Assembly: GCA_949283955.1 (NCBI GenBank) | Contig: CASDUP010000008.1 | Coordinates: forward strand, 119,273 to 183,272 | Direction of reading: 5' to 3' | DNA: 64,000 nt | DNA from: an uncultured Verrucomicrobiota bacterium | Lineage (GTDB): Bacteria; Verrucomicrobiota; Verrucomicrobiia; Opitutales; Intestinicryptomonadaceae | Shown here: piece after piece, positions 46,056 to 54,041 of the stretch | How the letters are laid out: every line of letters begins with the position of its first letter | Position numbering within the stretch: the first letter of the stretch is position 1 | Notes under the pieces: model-generated | Told to the model about the DNA's origin: nothing | Seen by the model: only the letters and a program-made list of their open reading frames with translations | Database searches by the model: none | Translations under genes and position numbers: made by a program

Positions 46056-46571
46056 ATGGCAACGACTAAAATATTACTCTTGAAGCCCGTCGAAAATTTG
46101 GGCTCCGAAGGCGACAAAGTGGAAGTCAAGGCGGGATATGCCCGCAATTTCCTTCTGCCTAGAAAAATAGCCATTCCGGTCAACAAGGCAAATAAGAAGC
46201 AAATAGAGGCCCTCATGAACGCCCGCGCCATTCGCGAGGCAAAGGAATTGGAAGGCGCCCAGAAACTCGTGCAAAAGCTCGAGGCGCTCACCATTGCCAT
46301 AGCGGTGAAAACCGGGGAAAGCGGAAAGCTTTTCGGTTCGGTGACGGCGGCGGATTTGCTCGCGCGCATCGCTCAGGAGGGAGTGGAACTTCCGAAGAAA
46401 GCCATACACCTTTCCGCGCCCGTCAAGGAGCTCGGAAAGCATGTGGCCCACATAAAGCTCCACAAGGATGTGAAGATAGACTTCGAGTTCGAGGTGGTTT
46501 CGGAAAATCCGATTGCAACAGCTCCGGAAGAGGTGAAGGCTACTTCGGAGGAGGCTTCGGACAAACAGTAG
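46056..46571 (+). CDS. rplI: 50S ribosomal protein bL9
   Basis: A 171-residue bL9. The N-terminal domain has ILLLKPVENLGSEGDKVEVKAGYARNFLLPRKIAI, the central helix is charged, and the C-terminal domain has GKLFGSVTAADLLARIAQEG and KKAIHLSAPVKELGKHVAHIKLH. It ends the ribosomal cluster, with a strong terminator 18 bases later. Confidence 0.95.
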   Translation: MATTKILLLKPVENLGSEGDKVEVKAGYARNFLLPRKIAIPVNKANKKQIEALMNARAIREAKELEGAQKLVQKLEALTIAIAVKTGESGKLFGSVTAADLLARIAQEGVELPKKAIHLSAPVKELGKHVAHIKLHKDVKIDFEFEVVSENPIATAPEEVKATSEEASDKQ

Positions 46572-46588
46572 CTCATCTAAAACTTGTT

Positions 46589-46621
46589 GGCGGCGATATT
46601 CTTATATCGCCGCTTTTTTTT
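46589..46621 (+). terminator. rho-independent terminator after rplI
   Basis: GGCGGCGATAT and ATATCGCCGC form a 10-bp stem with a TCTT-type loop, followed by eight T. Confidence 0.92.
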
Positions 46622-46650
46622 GTGCTTTTTAAGCGGGTGAAATTTCTTTT

Positions 46651-46675
46651 CGCTCAAACGATTGAGCGCTTGACT
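46651..46675 (+). promoter_or_regulatory. LacI-family operator next to a -35 element
   Basis: The 18-base palindrome CGCTCAAACGATTGAGCG (46651-46668) has 7-base perfect arms and a central CG, the usual form of LacI-family operators. It is followed directly by TTGACT at 46670-46675, a good -35 box. It lies 89 bases before the LacI-type gene. A bound repressor would cover the promoter, which fits autoregulation and control of the whole operon. The -10 element is not clear. Confidence 0.65.
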
Positions 46676-46756
46676 TTTTATTTGCCTTATTTAGCTTACG
46701 AAGCCGATATTTTCTGGAATTTTGCAGCAATAGAAACATAGACGGAAGATTTAGCC

Positions 46757-47740
46757 ATGTCAAAAATCACTCAAAAAGATATAGCCGAAGCGCTAGGAGT
46801 TTCGATTTCGCTGGTTTCGAGAGTTTTGTCCGGACAAGGCGAGAAGGTGGGGATTTCCAAAGAGAGGATTCGCGCGGTGTTGGATTTTGCGCGTTCCAAG
46901 CACTATGTTCCGCAATCGGCGGCGCTGGCCCTGAAGGGGAAAAAGACGAAAACTTTGGGGCTTGTGGTTTACGATTTTCACGATCCGTTTTTTGCGAGGC
47001 TGATAGCGGAATTTCAGCGCATGGCACATGCCATGGGTTATTCCCTTTTGCTCGTGGGGTTTCTAAACAGAGTTCCCGATCCGAGCGATTTGGATCCGCT
47101 GTATAAACATTTCGTCGATGGGATAATAATTTTGGGAAGCTACGGAGATCTTGACTGGGTAGAAAATTTTGGAGATGTGCCCGTATGCCGAGTTGGTCAG
47201 GGAGACGATCCGAGGATTTCGTTCAGAGTGAGCGTGGACGAGTTGGACGCGGCGCGCAAAATAGTAAGGCATTTGAAATCCATAGGAAGAAGGAATCTCT
47301 TTTACGTAAGTCGGAAAACTTTGGTGCACAAGGCGCGCTTTGAAGCGAATTTGTCTGTGGCGGAGGAGGAGGGTTGCTCGATGAAATTTCTCGGAGAGCG
47401 CGATTTTCCCGGAGATTTCGAAGCGGGGTGCGCCGCCGCGGACATGGCTTTGCTCGAAGGGGGAGTGGACGCGTTCGTGTGTTCCACGGACATAGTTGCC
47501 ACGGGTGTAATAAAGAGGCTGCACGAAATTGGGAAATCCGTTCCGAACGATTATTCTGTGGTGGGATTCGACGACATTTCGTTTGCGACTAACTACATTC
47601 CGTCCATAACATCGTTCAGGCAGCCGGTGGAATCGTTTGCGTCTTTGGCGATGAACTTCATTGCCAAAGGGGAGACGAAGGGAAGTTTCATAAGGCGCGG
47701 GGAGCTTATTGTAAGGGAGAGCTCCATGCCTTTGGCGTGA
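46757..47740 (+). CDS. LacI-family transcriptional regulator of the uronate operon
   Basis: A 327-residue regulator. The N-terminal helix-turn-helix and hinge are KITQKDIAEALGVSISLVSRVLSGQGEKVGISKERIRAVLD; the effector domain follows with TLGLVVYDFHDPFFARLI and ends SVVGFDDISFATNYIPSITSFRQP. It probably represses the downstream hexuronate genes through the palindrome at 46651-46668. The inducer is expected to be a hexuronate or an intermediate of the pathway. It is the first gene of the operon; uxaC starts 19 bases later. Confidence 0.9.
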   Translation: MSKITQKDIAEALGVSISLVSRVLSGQGEKVGISKERIRAVLDFARSKHYVPQSAALALKGKKTKTLGLVVYDFHDPFFARLIAEFQRMAHAMGYSLLLVGFLNRVPDPSDLDPLYKHFVDGIIILGSYGDLDWVENFGDVPVCRVGQGDDPRISFRVSVDELDAARKIVRHLKSIGRRNLFYVSRKTLVHKARFEANLSVAEEEGCSMKFLGERDFPGDFEAGCAAADMALLEGGVDAFVCSTDIVATGVIKRLHEIGKSVPNDYSVVGFDDISFATNYIPSITSFRQPVESFASLAMNFIAKGETKGSFIRRGELIVRESSMPLA

Positions 47741-47759
47741 AAAATTTTAATTGAAGAGG

Positions 47760-49166
47760 ATGAATAAGTTTATAAACGACGACTTTCTCTTGGCCAACGA
47801 CAGCGCCAAGAAGCTTTATTTCGAATACGCCGAACCGTCTCCGATAGTGGATTTTCACAGCCATTTGAGCGCGGAGGAAATGGCAAGCGACAAGAAGTGG
47901 AAGGACATATATGAGATATGGCTCGGAGGTGACCACTATAAGTGGCGCGCGATGAGAAGCGCGGGAGTTCCGGAGGATTTAATAACCGGGGAGGCGTCGG
48001 GAAGGGAAAAATTTTTTGCTTTTGCCGGAGCAATGCCCAAGATGATCCGCAATCCTCTCTATCATTGGTGCCATTTGGAGTTGGCTAGATTTTTCGGAAT
48101 AGACGACCTTCTCCTTTCGGAAAAAACGGCGGAGGAGGTTTGGGAGAGGGCCAACGAAAAAATTTCCTGCGGATTGTCCGCGAGAAAATGTTTGGAGATG
48201 GGAAAAGTCGAAGTGGCGTGCACCACCGACGATCCCTGCGATTCCCTTGAATCGCACAAGTCGCTTTCCGAAGACGAGAATTTTGCGACCAAGGTTTGCC
48301 CGACGTTTCGGGTCGACAAGGCGATGTCGTTTGGTTCTGGGGAGAAGTTTGCGGAATATCTCGAAAAGCTGTCGGGGGCTTCGGGAGTGGAGATATCGTC
48401 CTATACGGATTTTATCGAGGCAATAAAAAGAAGGCACGACTTCTTCGATTCTGTCGGGTGCAGGTCTTCGGACTACGGTTTGGCAAGCGTTCCTTTTGCG
48501 GAGAATTTTCCCATAGAGCACTTGGACGAGGCGTTTGTGCGGGCGGCCAACGGGGAGAGAATATCGGAGGAGGAGTCGGAGGCACTCGCCAGCGAGACTC
48601 TGTTGGAATGTTCCAGAATGGATTTTGAATCCGGCTGGGTGAGGCAGTTTCACATAGGCCCCATGCGCAACAACAATTCGGCAATGTTTGCAAAGCTGGG
48701 TCCGGATTCGGGATTCGACTCGATGGGAGAGTCGAATTACGCGAGGTCGCTTTCGAGACATTTGGATACTCTAAATTCCGAGGGCAAGTTGGCTCGCACT
48801 ATATTTTACAATATCCACCCGAAGGATTCCGAAATGCTTGCCAGCATGCTCGGAAATTTCCAAGACGGTTCATTTGCCGGCAAGATGCAGCTCGGGGCGG
48901 CATGGTGGTTCCTCGACCAAAAAGACGGTATAGAGCGCCATCTCGAAATAGTTTCGGCGATGTCGCTGCTGCCGTGCTTCGTGGGAATGCTGACTGATTC
49001 CCGCTCGTTCTTGTCGTTTTCGAGGCACGAGTACTTTAGAAGAATACTGTGCTCCGTTTTGGGGAGGGATATGGAAGCGGGAATTCTTCCCCGTGACTTC
49101 GATCTCGTGGGAGAGGCCGTTTCGGACATCTCCTACAGGAATGCAAAATCGTACTTCGGATTTTAA
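47760..49166 (+). CDS. uxaC: uronate isomerase UxaC (copy 2, operon copy)
   Basis: A 468-residue paralogue of the enzyme at 14947-16347. Metal-binding DFHSHLSAEEM is at about residues 31-41, and CTTDDPCDSLESH, RRHDFFDSVGCR, FHIGPMRNNNS and GFDSMGESNYA are conserved between the copies. It converts glucuronate to fructuronate (or galacturonate to tagaturonate). The following uxuA/uxuB-like genes indicate the glucuronate branch. The ATG at 47760 follows AAGAGG with little spacing; a TTG at 47751 is an alternative. It is the first enzyme gene after the LacI regulator. Confidence 0.93.
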   Translation: MNKFINDDFLLANDSAKKLYFEYAEPSPIVDFHSHLSAEEMASDKKWKDIYEIWLGGDHYKWRAMRSAGVPEDLITGEASGREKFFAFAGAMPKMIRNPLYHWCHLELARFFGIDDLLLSEKTAEEVWERANEKISCGLSARKCLEMGKVEVACTTDDPCDSLESHKSLSEDENFATKVCPTFRVDKAMSFGSGEKFAEYLEKLSGASGVEISSYTDFIEAIKRRHDFFDSVGCRSSDYGLASVPFAENFPIEHLDEAFVRAANGERISEEESEALASETLLECSRMDFESGWVRQFHIGPMRNNNSAMFAKLGPDSGFDSMGESNYARSLSRHLDTLNSEGKLARTIFYNIHPKDSEMLASMLGNFQDGSFAGKMQLGAAWWFLDQKDGIERHLEIVSAMSLLPCFVGMLTDSRSFLSFSRHEYFRRILCSVLGRDMEAGILPRDFDLVGEAVSDISYRNAKSYFGF

Positions 49167-49185
49167 ACACAACAGACGGCACAAT

Positions 49186-50337
49186 ATGAAAATCGGAATA
49201 GTGGGACTCGGAGCCATAGGCTCCATGCATGTAAAAAACATTCTCGATGGGAAAATTCCAAACTGCGAGATAGCCTGCGTTTGCGACGAGAGAGTCGCAA
49301 ACCCCGAGAAGTTTGCGGGACTTAAAATATGCGGTTCGATAGACGAAACGCTCTCAGACGGAAACGTGGACGCGGTTCTCGTGGCTACCCCGTCGTTCAG
49401 CCATTTCGGCTTGGCAAAAAAATGTTTGGAGGCGGGCAGGCATGTTTTAGTCGAGAAGCCTGCCGCGCTTTCCTCGCTCGAAGTAAAGGAGCTTGAGAAG
49501 CTGGCGGGAGAGTCGGGCAAGGTCTGCGGAGTCATGTTGAACCAGCGCACCACTCCAATATACGCGCGCATAAAGGAGCTCGTTTCTTCAGGGGCTCTCG
49601 GAAAGATAAACAGGGCGTCTTGGTTCATGACAAACTGGTACAGGCCCCAGATATATTTTTCCAGCAGCACGTGGAGGGGAACGTGGCGCGGAGAGGCGGG
49701 CGGAGCTTTGATAAACCAGTCCATACACAACATCGATGTCTTCGCATGGGTTTTCGGGCTTCCCTCGAGCTTGAGGGCTTGGTGCAAATTTGGAAAATAC
49801 CACGATATAGAAGTCGAAGACGAGGCTACGGCATTTATGGAGTACGACGGCGGGAAAAATTCCGGAATGACCGCTTCGTTTTGCACATGCACTGGAGAGC
49901 ATCCCGGAGGGAACCGCTTTGAGATAGCGGGAGAGAAGGGTTTTCTAAAGGCTGAAAACGACGAGTTGCATGTGGGAATATTCGATGAAAACCTTAGGGA
50001 TTATACGCTCAATACTAAGTACGTATTCGGAGTTCCTGAATATACTTCCACGGTTGAGAAGTTTTCCGGAAAAGGAGAACAGCATGTGGGGGTATTGAAG
50101 AACTTCGTATCGGCAGTCGAGTCGGGGTCGCGTTTCGACTACGACATTTCGCAGGGGTACGATTCTGTATGTTTGGCCAACGCCATGCTGCTTTCATCGT
50201 GGAGGGGGGCCGATGTTAAGTTTCCGTTCGACGACGCGTCCTATGCCAAGATTTTGTCGGAGAAAATATCCAAGTCTGTTCTCAGGGAGAATCCCGAGAC
50301 GGACTTCATTCTGGAATTCTCGAAATCCTTCAGATGA
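49186..50337 (+). CDS. Gfo/Idh/MocA oxidoreductase in uronate operon (first)
   Basis: A 383-residue cytosolic oxidoreductase without signal peptide. The Rossmann motif is KIGIVGLGAIGSMHV at the N-terminus, EKPAAL marks the cofactor-linked loop at about residue 93, and the C-terminal domain has GGALINQSIHNIDVFAWVFG, where the histidine is a usual active-site residue. It starts 19 bases after uxaC. In this operon it could oxidise or reduce a uronate derivative, for instance to free glucuronate from a modified form. The substrate is not known. Confidence 0.88.
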   Translation: MKIGIVGLGAIGSMHVKNILDGKIPNCEIACVCDERVANPEKFAGLKICGSIDETLSDGNVDAVLVATPSFSHFGLAKKCLEAGRHVLVEKPAALSSLEVKELEKLAGESGKVCGVMLNQRTTPIYARIKELVSSGALGKINRASWFMTNWYRPQIYFSSSTWRGTWRGEAGGALINQSIHNIDVFAWVFGLPSSLRAWCKFGKYHDIEVEDEATAFMEYDGGKNSGMTASFCTCTGEHPGGNRFEIAGEKGFLKAENDELHVGIFDENLRDYTLNTKYVFGVPEYTSTVEKFSGKGEQHVGVLKNFVSAVESGSRFDYDISQGYDSVCLANAMLLSSWRGADVKFPFDDASYAKILSEKISKSVLRENPETDFILEFSKSFR

Positions 50338-51413
50338 GCAGGCACTTTAGCGGATACGACTACGTTCCCGACGGCTCGAGCGAAAAAGTCTGTTCCGGAT
50401 TTCAATTCGCGGCCGTTGGGCTCGACCACGGGCATATATACGCGCAGACTTCCGGATTGGAGTCTGCCGGAGCGAAGTGCGTATACGTTTGGGATCCCGA
50501 TCCCGCGAAAGTTTCGGAATTTTTAAAAAGGTTTCCCCACGTTCGTCCGGCTCGCTCTGAAACGGAAATTTTAGACGACCCTAAAATTTCGCTGGTGGCA
50601 AACGCCTCCGTAAATTGCGACAGGTTCGAGGTGGGAATGAAAGTTTTGGATTCGGAAAAACACTTTTTCGTGGACAAGCCTCCGTTCACAAGTCTCGAGC
50701 AGCTAGAGGCTGCCAGAAAAAAGACCGCTGAAACCGGTTTAAAATACATGCCCTACTACGCCGAGCGAATCCACAACCAGGCGGCCGAGCGGGCCAATAT
50801 CCTGGTGAAATCGGGAGCTATAGGCCGCGTGATACAAGTGTTGATACTCGCCCCCCACAGGCTATCAAAATCGGATAGGCCAAAATGGTTTTTCGAGAGG
50901 GAAAAGTACGGAGGAATTTTGGTGGACATAGGTTCGCACCAGTTCGAGCAGTTTCTCGAATTTACGGGTTCGAAAACCGGATCTGTGAATTTCGCCCGAG
51001 TGGAAAATTTCAACAATCCGGACTATCCCGGACTTCAGGATTTCGGGGAGGCATCTGTGACGGTTTCAAGCGGGGCGTCGTGCTACTGCAGGGTGGATTG
51101 GTTCACTCCGAACGGGCTTCCGGTATGGGGAGACGGCAGGACATTTATTCTCGGGGAGGAAGGATACATAGAAATTAGAAAGTACATCGACTATTCGGCT
51201 GAAGACAGACCTTCGCAAATACTGTTTATATGCGATAAAGACGGCATAAGAAGAGAGGATTGCCGCAATATGACGTTTCCGTTCTTCGGAAATTTTATAC
51301 TCGATATTTTAAACGGAACGGAAAACGCCATGACTCAAGAACACGCTTTTGAGGCGGCCCGTCTTTCGCTTGAGGCGCAAAATAAAGCGGAGGAGAAGCC
51401 AGTACAGCCGTGA
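50334..51413 (+). CDS. Gfo/Idh/MocA oxidoreductase, divergent (second)
   Basis: A 359-residue protein that overlaps the previous gene by 4 bases. After a 25-residue N-terminal extension, the nucleotide motif is FAAVGLDHGHIYAQ, so the GxGxxG is altered to GLDHGH, as in a less studied branch of the family. The EKP motif becomes DKPPFTS (about residue 118). The C-terminal part has GGILVDIGSHQFEQFLEF, with the active-site-like histidine. A coupled pair of Gfo/Idh genes suggests two-step redox chemistry on one substrate. No function can be assigned. Confidence 0.82.
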   Translation: MSRHFSGYDYVPDGSSEKVCSGFQFAAVGLDHGHIYAQTSGLESAGAKCVYVWDPDPAKVSEFLKRFPHVRPARSETEILDDPKISLVANASVNCDRFEVGMKVLDSEKHFFVDKPPFTSLEQLEAARKKTAETGLKYMPYYAERIHNQAAERANILVKSGAIGRVIQVLILAPHRLSKSDRPKWFFEREKYGGILVDIGSHQFEQFLEFTGSKTGSVNFARVENFNNPDYPGLQDFGEASVTVSSGASCYCRVDWFTPNGLPVWGDGRTFILGEEGYIEIRKYIDYSAEDRPSQILFICDKDGIRREDCRNMTFPFFGNFILDILNGTENAMTQEHAFEAARLSLEAQNKAEEKPVQP

Positions 51414-51424
51414 TCGGAGAAATT

Positions 51425-53236
51425 ATGAACGAAAAAAACAAGCTTATCGAAAAACAAAGGAAAACAATCTTGGAAGCTCGAGGAAGGGGAAAGCTAGCTT
51501 TGCTCGGAGCGTGGTGCAAGCTGTCGGGTCCCGGCTGGATGCAGAGCGCGACAACTCTTGGAGGGGGTTCCTTGGCTTCTGCCCTCTATTTGGGAGTGCT
51601 CGGAGGATTCGGATTTATGTGGCTCCAGCCGCTTGCAATGCTTTTCGGTATAGTGATGCTTGCGGGAATTTCCTACGTCACTTTGTCCATCTCCGACAAG
51701 CCGATGCGGGCCATCAACAAAAATGTCAGCCCCGTTCTCGGATACGGCTGGGCAATAGGATCTATGCTCGCGTGCCTGGTCTTTGCAATGCCGCAATTCT
51801 CCCTGGCGGTGGCGGCCATAGAGCAAAATATCGCCCCGGCTTTCTTTTCCGACGGAGCCGCTGCGGATTGGGGAAAATTTATAATAACTCTATTCTTCTT
51901 CCTCCTGTCCGTGATGATGATAACCTTCTATGCCTCCGGAGGAAAAGGGGTTAAAATATTCGAGTTCTTTATAAAGGCAAGCGTAGCGGCGATAGTGATA
52001 TGCTTCTTTGGAGTGATAATAAGGCTCTCGTGGGAAGGTTCGATAAATTGGGACGCAGTATGGTCGGGATTTGTTCCAAACTTCTCGGTGTTTTCGGAGC
52101 CGTCCCCGGACTTCATGTCCTACATATCAAAGCTCGGAAAAGAAGGGGCAGAATTTTGGTCCGATACGATAGTCTCCCAGCAGATAGACGTGGTAATATC
52201 GTCGGCGGCAATGGCGGTGGGAATAAATATGACGTTTTTGTTTCCCTATTCGATGCTCAAAAAAGGTTGGGATAAGGATTTTAGAGGACTGGCGATTTTC
52301 GACCTTGCCACGGGGCTTTTCATTCCGTTCTTAATCGCCACTTCGTGCATAGTGGTGGCTTCTTCTTCGCAGTTTCACGCAAAGCCCGCCGAAGGTTTGA
52401 GCGAAGCCTCGTGGGTCGTGGTTTCCTCCGATAAAATTCCCCATGACTACCGTCCGGCTCTCGCATTTTTCGACGGAAAGTGGAATCCGGCCTCTTCAGG
52501 AGAAAAATATTCCGAGCTGCTCTGCGTAAAGTCGAACGATTTGGAAGGCAATCTCGTGGGCTCTTACATATCTCTTCTCGATTCCAGAATATCCGCGTCC
52601 ATGGGGGCGGAGAACTTTTCTAAACTCTCTCCTAAGGAAAGATGCGAAGCCTATTTAAAATTGGATTTGGGAGAGAGGGAAATGGCGGCAATGCTCGTAA
52701 AAAGGGACGCTTCGAACCTTTCAGCAACGCTTGCTCCGCTCGTGGGCGAGGACGTGGCAAGATACATATTCGGATTCGGGGTTTTGGGAATGGCAATGAA
52801 CGCCATATTGATGAATATGTTGATTTGCGGACTTTCGTTTTGCGAAATATTCGGAAAGTTCGGAAGCGCGAAATGGCAAGTTGGGGGATCGTTTCTAATA
52901 CTGTTTAGCGCGTGCGCGTCGCTGTTTTGGGAGGGGGCGAAAATGTGGCTTGTCATACATGCGGGCGTTATAGCAATGGTTCTATTGCCGATAGCGTACG
53001 GGGCATTTATGGTGATTATGAACAGCTCCAAGATAATGGGCGAAAACAAGCCGAGGGGATGGGCGAGAGTGTTGTGGAACACCCTAATGGCGTGTTCGCT
53101 TCTGGCATCGAGCGTGGCGAGCTTGTGGGTGTTGTGGAGCAAACTGCGCGTAGCGGGAGTATTGCTGTTCTTCGGATTTTTATTGGCGGTTCTTGTATCC
53201 AACATGTTTATGGAGAGGCGCGCCAAAGCGAGGTAG
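51425..53236 (+). CDS. NRAMP-related transporter, candidate uronate carrier
   Basis: A 603-residue polytopic membrane protein with about 11-12 hydrophobic segments. The first, KLSGPGWMQSATTLGGGSL (residues 32-50), aligns with the NRAMP TM1 motif, but the metal-binding DPGN is replaced by LGGGS. The sixth segment, SSAAMAVGINMTFLFPYSML (about 259-278), lacks the NRAMP MPHN metal motif. A loop of about 120 residues (about 310-430) adds length over ordinary NRAMP proteins of 400-450 residues. As the only transporter in a hexuronate operon it is the likely importer. The ATG at 51425 is preferred because GGAG lies 6 bases upstream. Confidence 0.75.
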   Translation: MNEKNKLIEKQRKTILEARGRGKLALLGAWCKLSGPGWMQSATTLGGGSLASALYLGVLGGFGFMWLQPLAMLFGIVMLAGISYVTLSISDKPMRAINKNVSPVLGYGWAIGSMLACLVFAMPQFSLAVAAIEQNIAPAFFSDGAAADWGKFIITLFFFLLSVMMITFYASGGKGVKIFEFFIKASVAAIVICFFGVIIRLSWEGSINWDAVWSGFVPNFSVFSEPSPDFMSYISKLGKEGAEFWSDTIVSQQIDVVISSAAMAVGINMTFLFPYSMLKKGWDKDFRGLAIFDLATGLFIPFLIATSCIVVASSSQFHAKPAEGLSEASWVVVSSDKIPHDYRPALAFFDGKWNPASSGEKYSELLCVKSNDLEGNLVGSYISLLDSRISASMGAENFSKLSPKERCEAYLKLDLGEREMAAMLVKRDASNLSATLAPLVGEDVARYIFGFGVLGMAMNAILMNMLICGLSFCEIFGKFGSAKWQVGGSFLILFSACASLFWEGAKMWLVIHAGVIAMVLLPIAYGAFMVIMNSSKIMGENKPRGWARVLWNTLMACSLLASSVASLWVLWSKLRVAGVLLFFGFLLAVLVSNMFMERRAKAR

Positions 53237-53238
53237 AT

Positions 53239-54039
53239 ATGAAAAGTTTGTTTGATATATCGGGAAAATCAATTGTGGTGAGCGGTTCGACCGGGGTTCT
53301 GGCAGGCGCGCTTGCAAAGTATTTCGTTCGCAACGGCGCGCGAGTGGCGTTTTTGGGAAGATCCGAGGAGAGATTGAAGGAGGCTACCAAAGGTTTGGAC
53401 GCGATTTCATTCGCGTGCGACGTGCTCGACGAGGATTCATTGAAGAGGGCGAGGGAATACATAGTCGGGGAATTCGGAACCATTGATGTTCTAGTCAACG
53501 GGGCGGGAGGAAACATGCCGGGGGCGGTGGTTCCCCCGAACTCAAGCTTCTTTAATTTGGATTTCTCGGCTTGGAAAAAAGTAATGGATGTGAATCTCGG
53601 CGGAACCCTGTTGTCGACTTTGGTGTTCGGAAAAATTTTCGAAAAGAAGCGAGAAGGGGTCGTTTTGAACTTTTCGTCCATGACCTCCCAGTCGGCAGTC
53701 ACCAGGGTGATGGGATACTCGAACGCGAAGGCGGGAGTCGACAATCTCACGAAGTGGTTGGCTGTGGAATTCGCAAAAAAATTCGGCGAGGGAGTAAGGG
53801 TCAACGCGATAGCTCCGGGTTTCTTCATAAGCGAACAGAACAGAACTTTGCTGACCAATCCCGACGGAAGCTTTACTTCCCGCGGTTTAGACGTGATTAA
53901 AAAGACTCCCTTTGGAAGGTTCGGAGAGGCGGATGAAATTTTCGGAGCGGCGCATTTTCTTGTGAGCGACGCGTCGAAATTCGTAACGGGGGTAGTTCTT
54001 CCAATAGACGGGGGATTTTCGTGTTTTTCGGGAGTTTAA
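53239..54039 (+). CDS. SDR-type D-mannonate oxidoreductase (fructuronate reductase)
   Basis: A 266-residue short-chain dehydrogenase. The cofactor motif is SGSTGVLAGALAKYF, NGAGGNMPG is the NAG motif, and the catalytic residues are the serine in NFSSMTSQ and YSNAK (about residues 160-164). Its place between uxaC and uxuA fits the SDR-type reductase that turns fructuronate into mannonate, as in Bacillus UxuB (YjmF). It starts 2 bases after the transporter gene and ends 2 bases before uxuA. Confidence 0.85.
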   Translation: MKSLFDISGKSIVVSGSTGVLAGALAKYFVRNGARVAFLGRSEERLKEATKGLDAISFACDVLDEDSLKRAREYIVGEFGTIDVLVNGAGGNMPGAVVPPNSSFFNLDFSAWKKVMDVNLGGTLLSTLVFGKIFEKKREGVVLNFSSMTSQSAVTRVMGYSNAKAGVDNLTKWLAVEFAKKFGEGVRVNAIAPGFFISEQNRTLLTNPDGSFTSRGLDVIKKTPFGRFGEADEIFGAAHFLVSDASKFVTGVVLPIDGGFSCFSGV

Positions 54040-54041
54040 AA

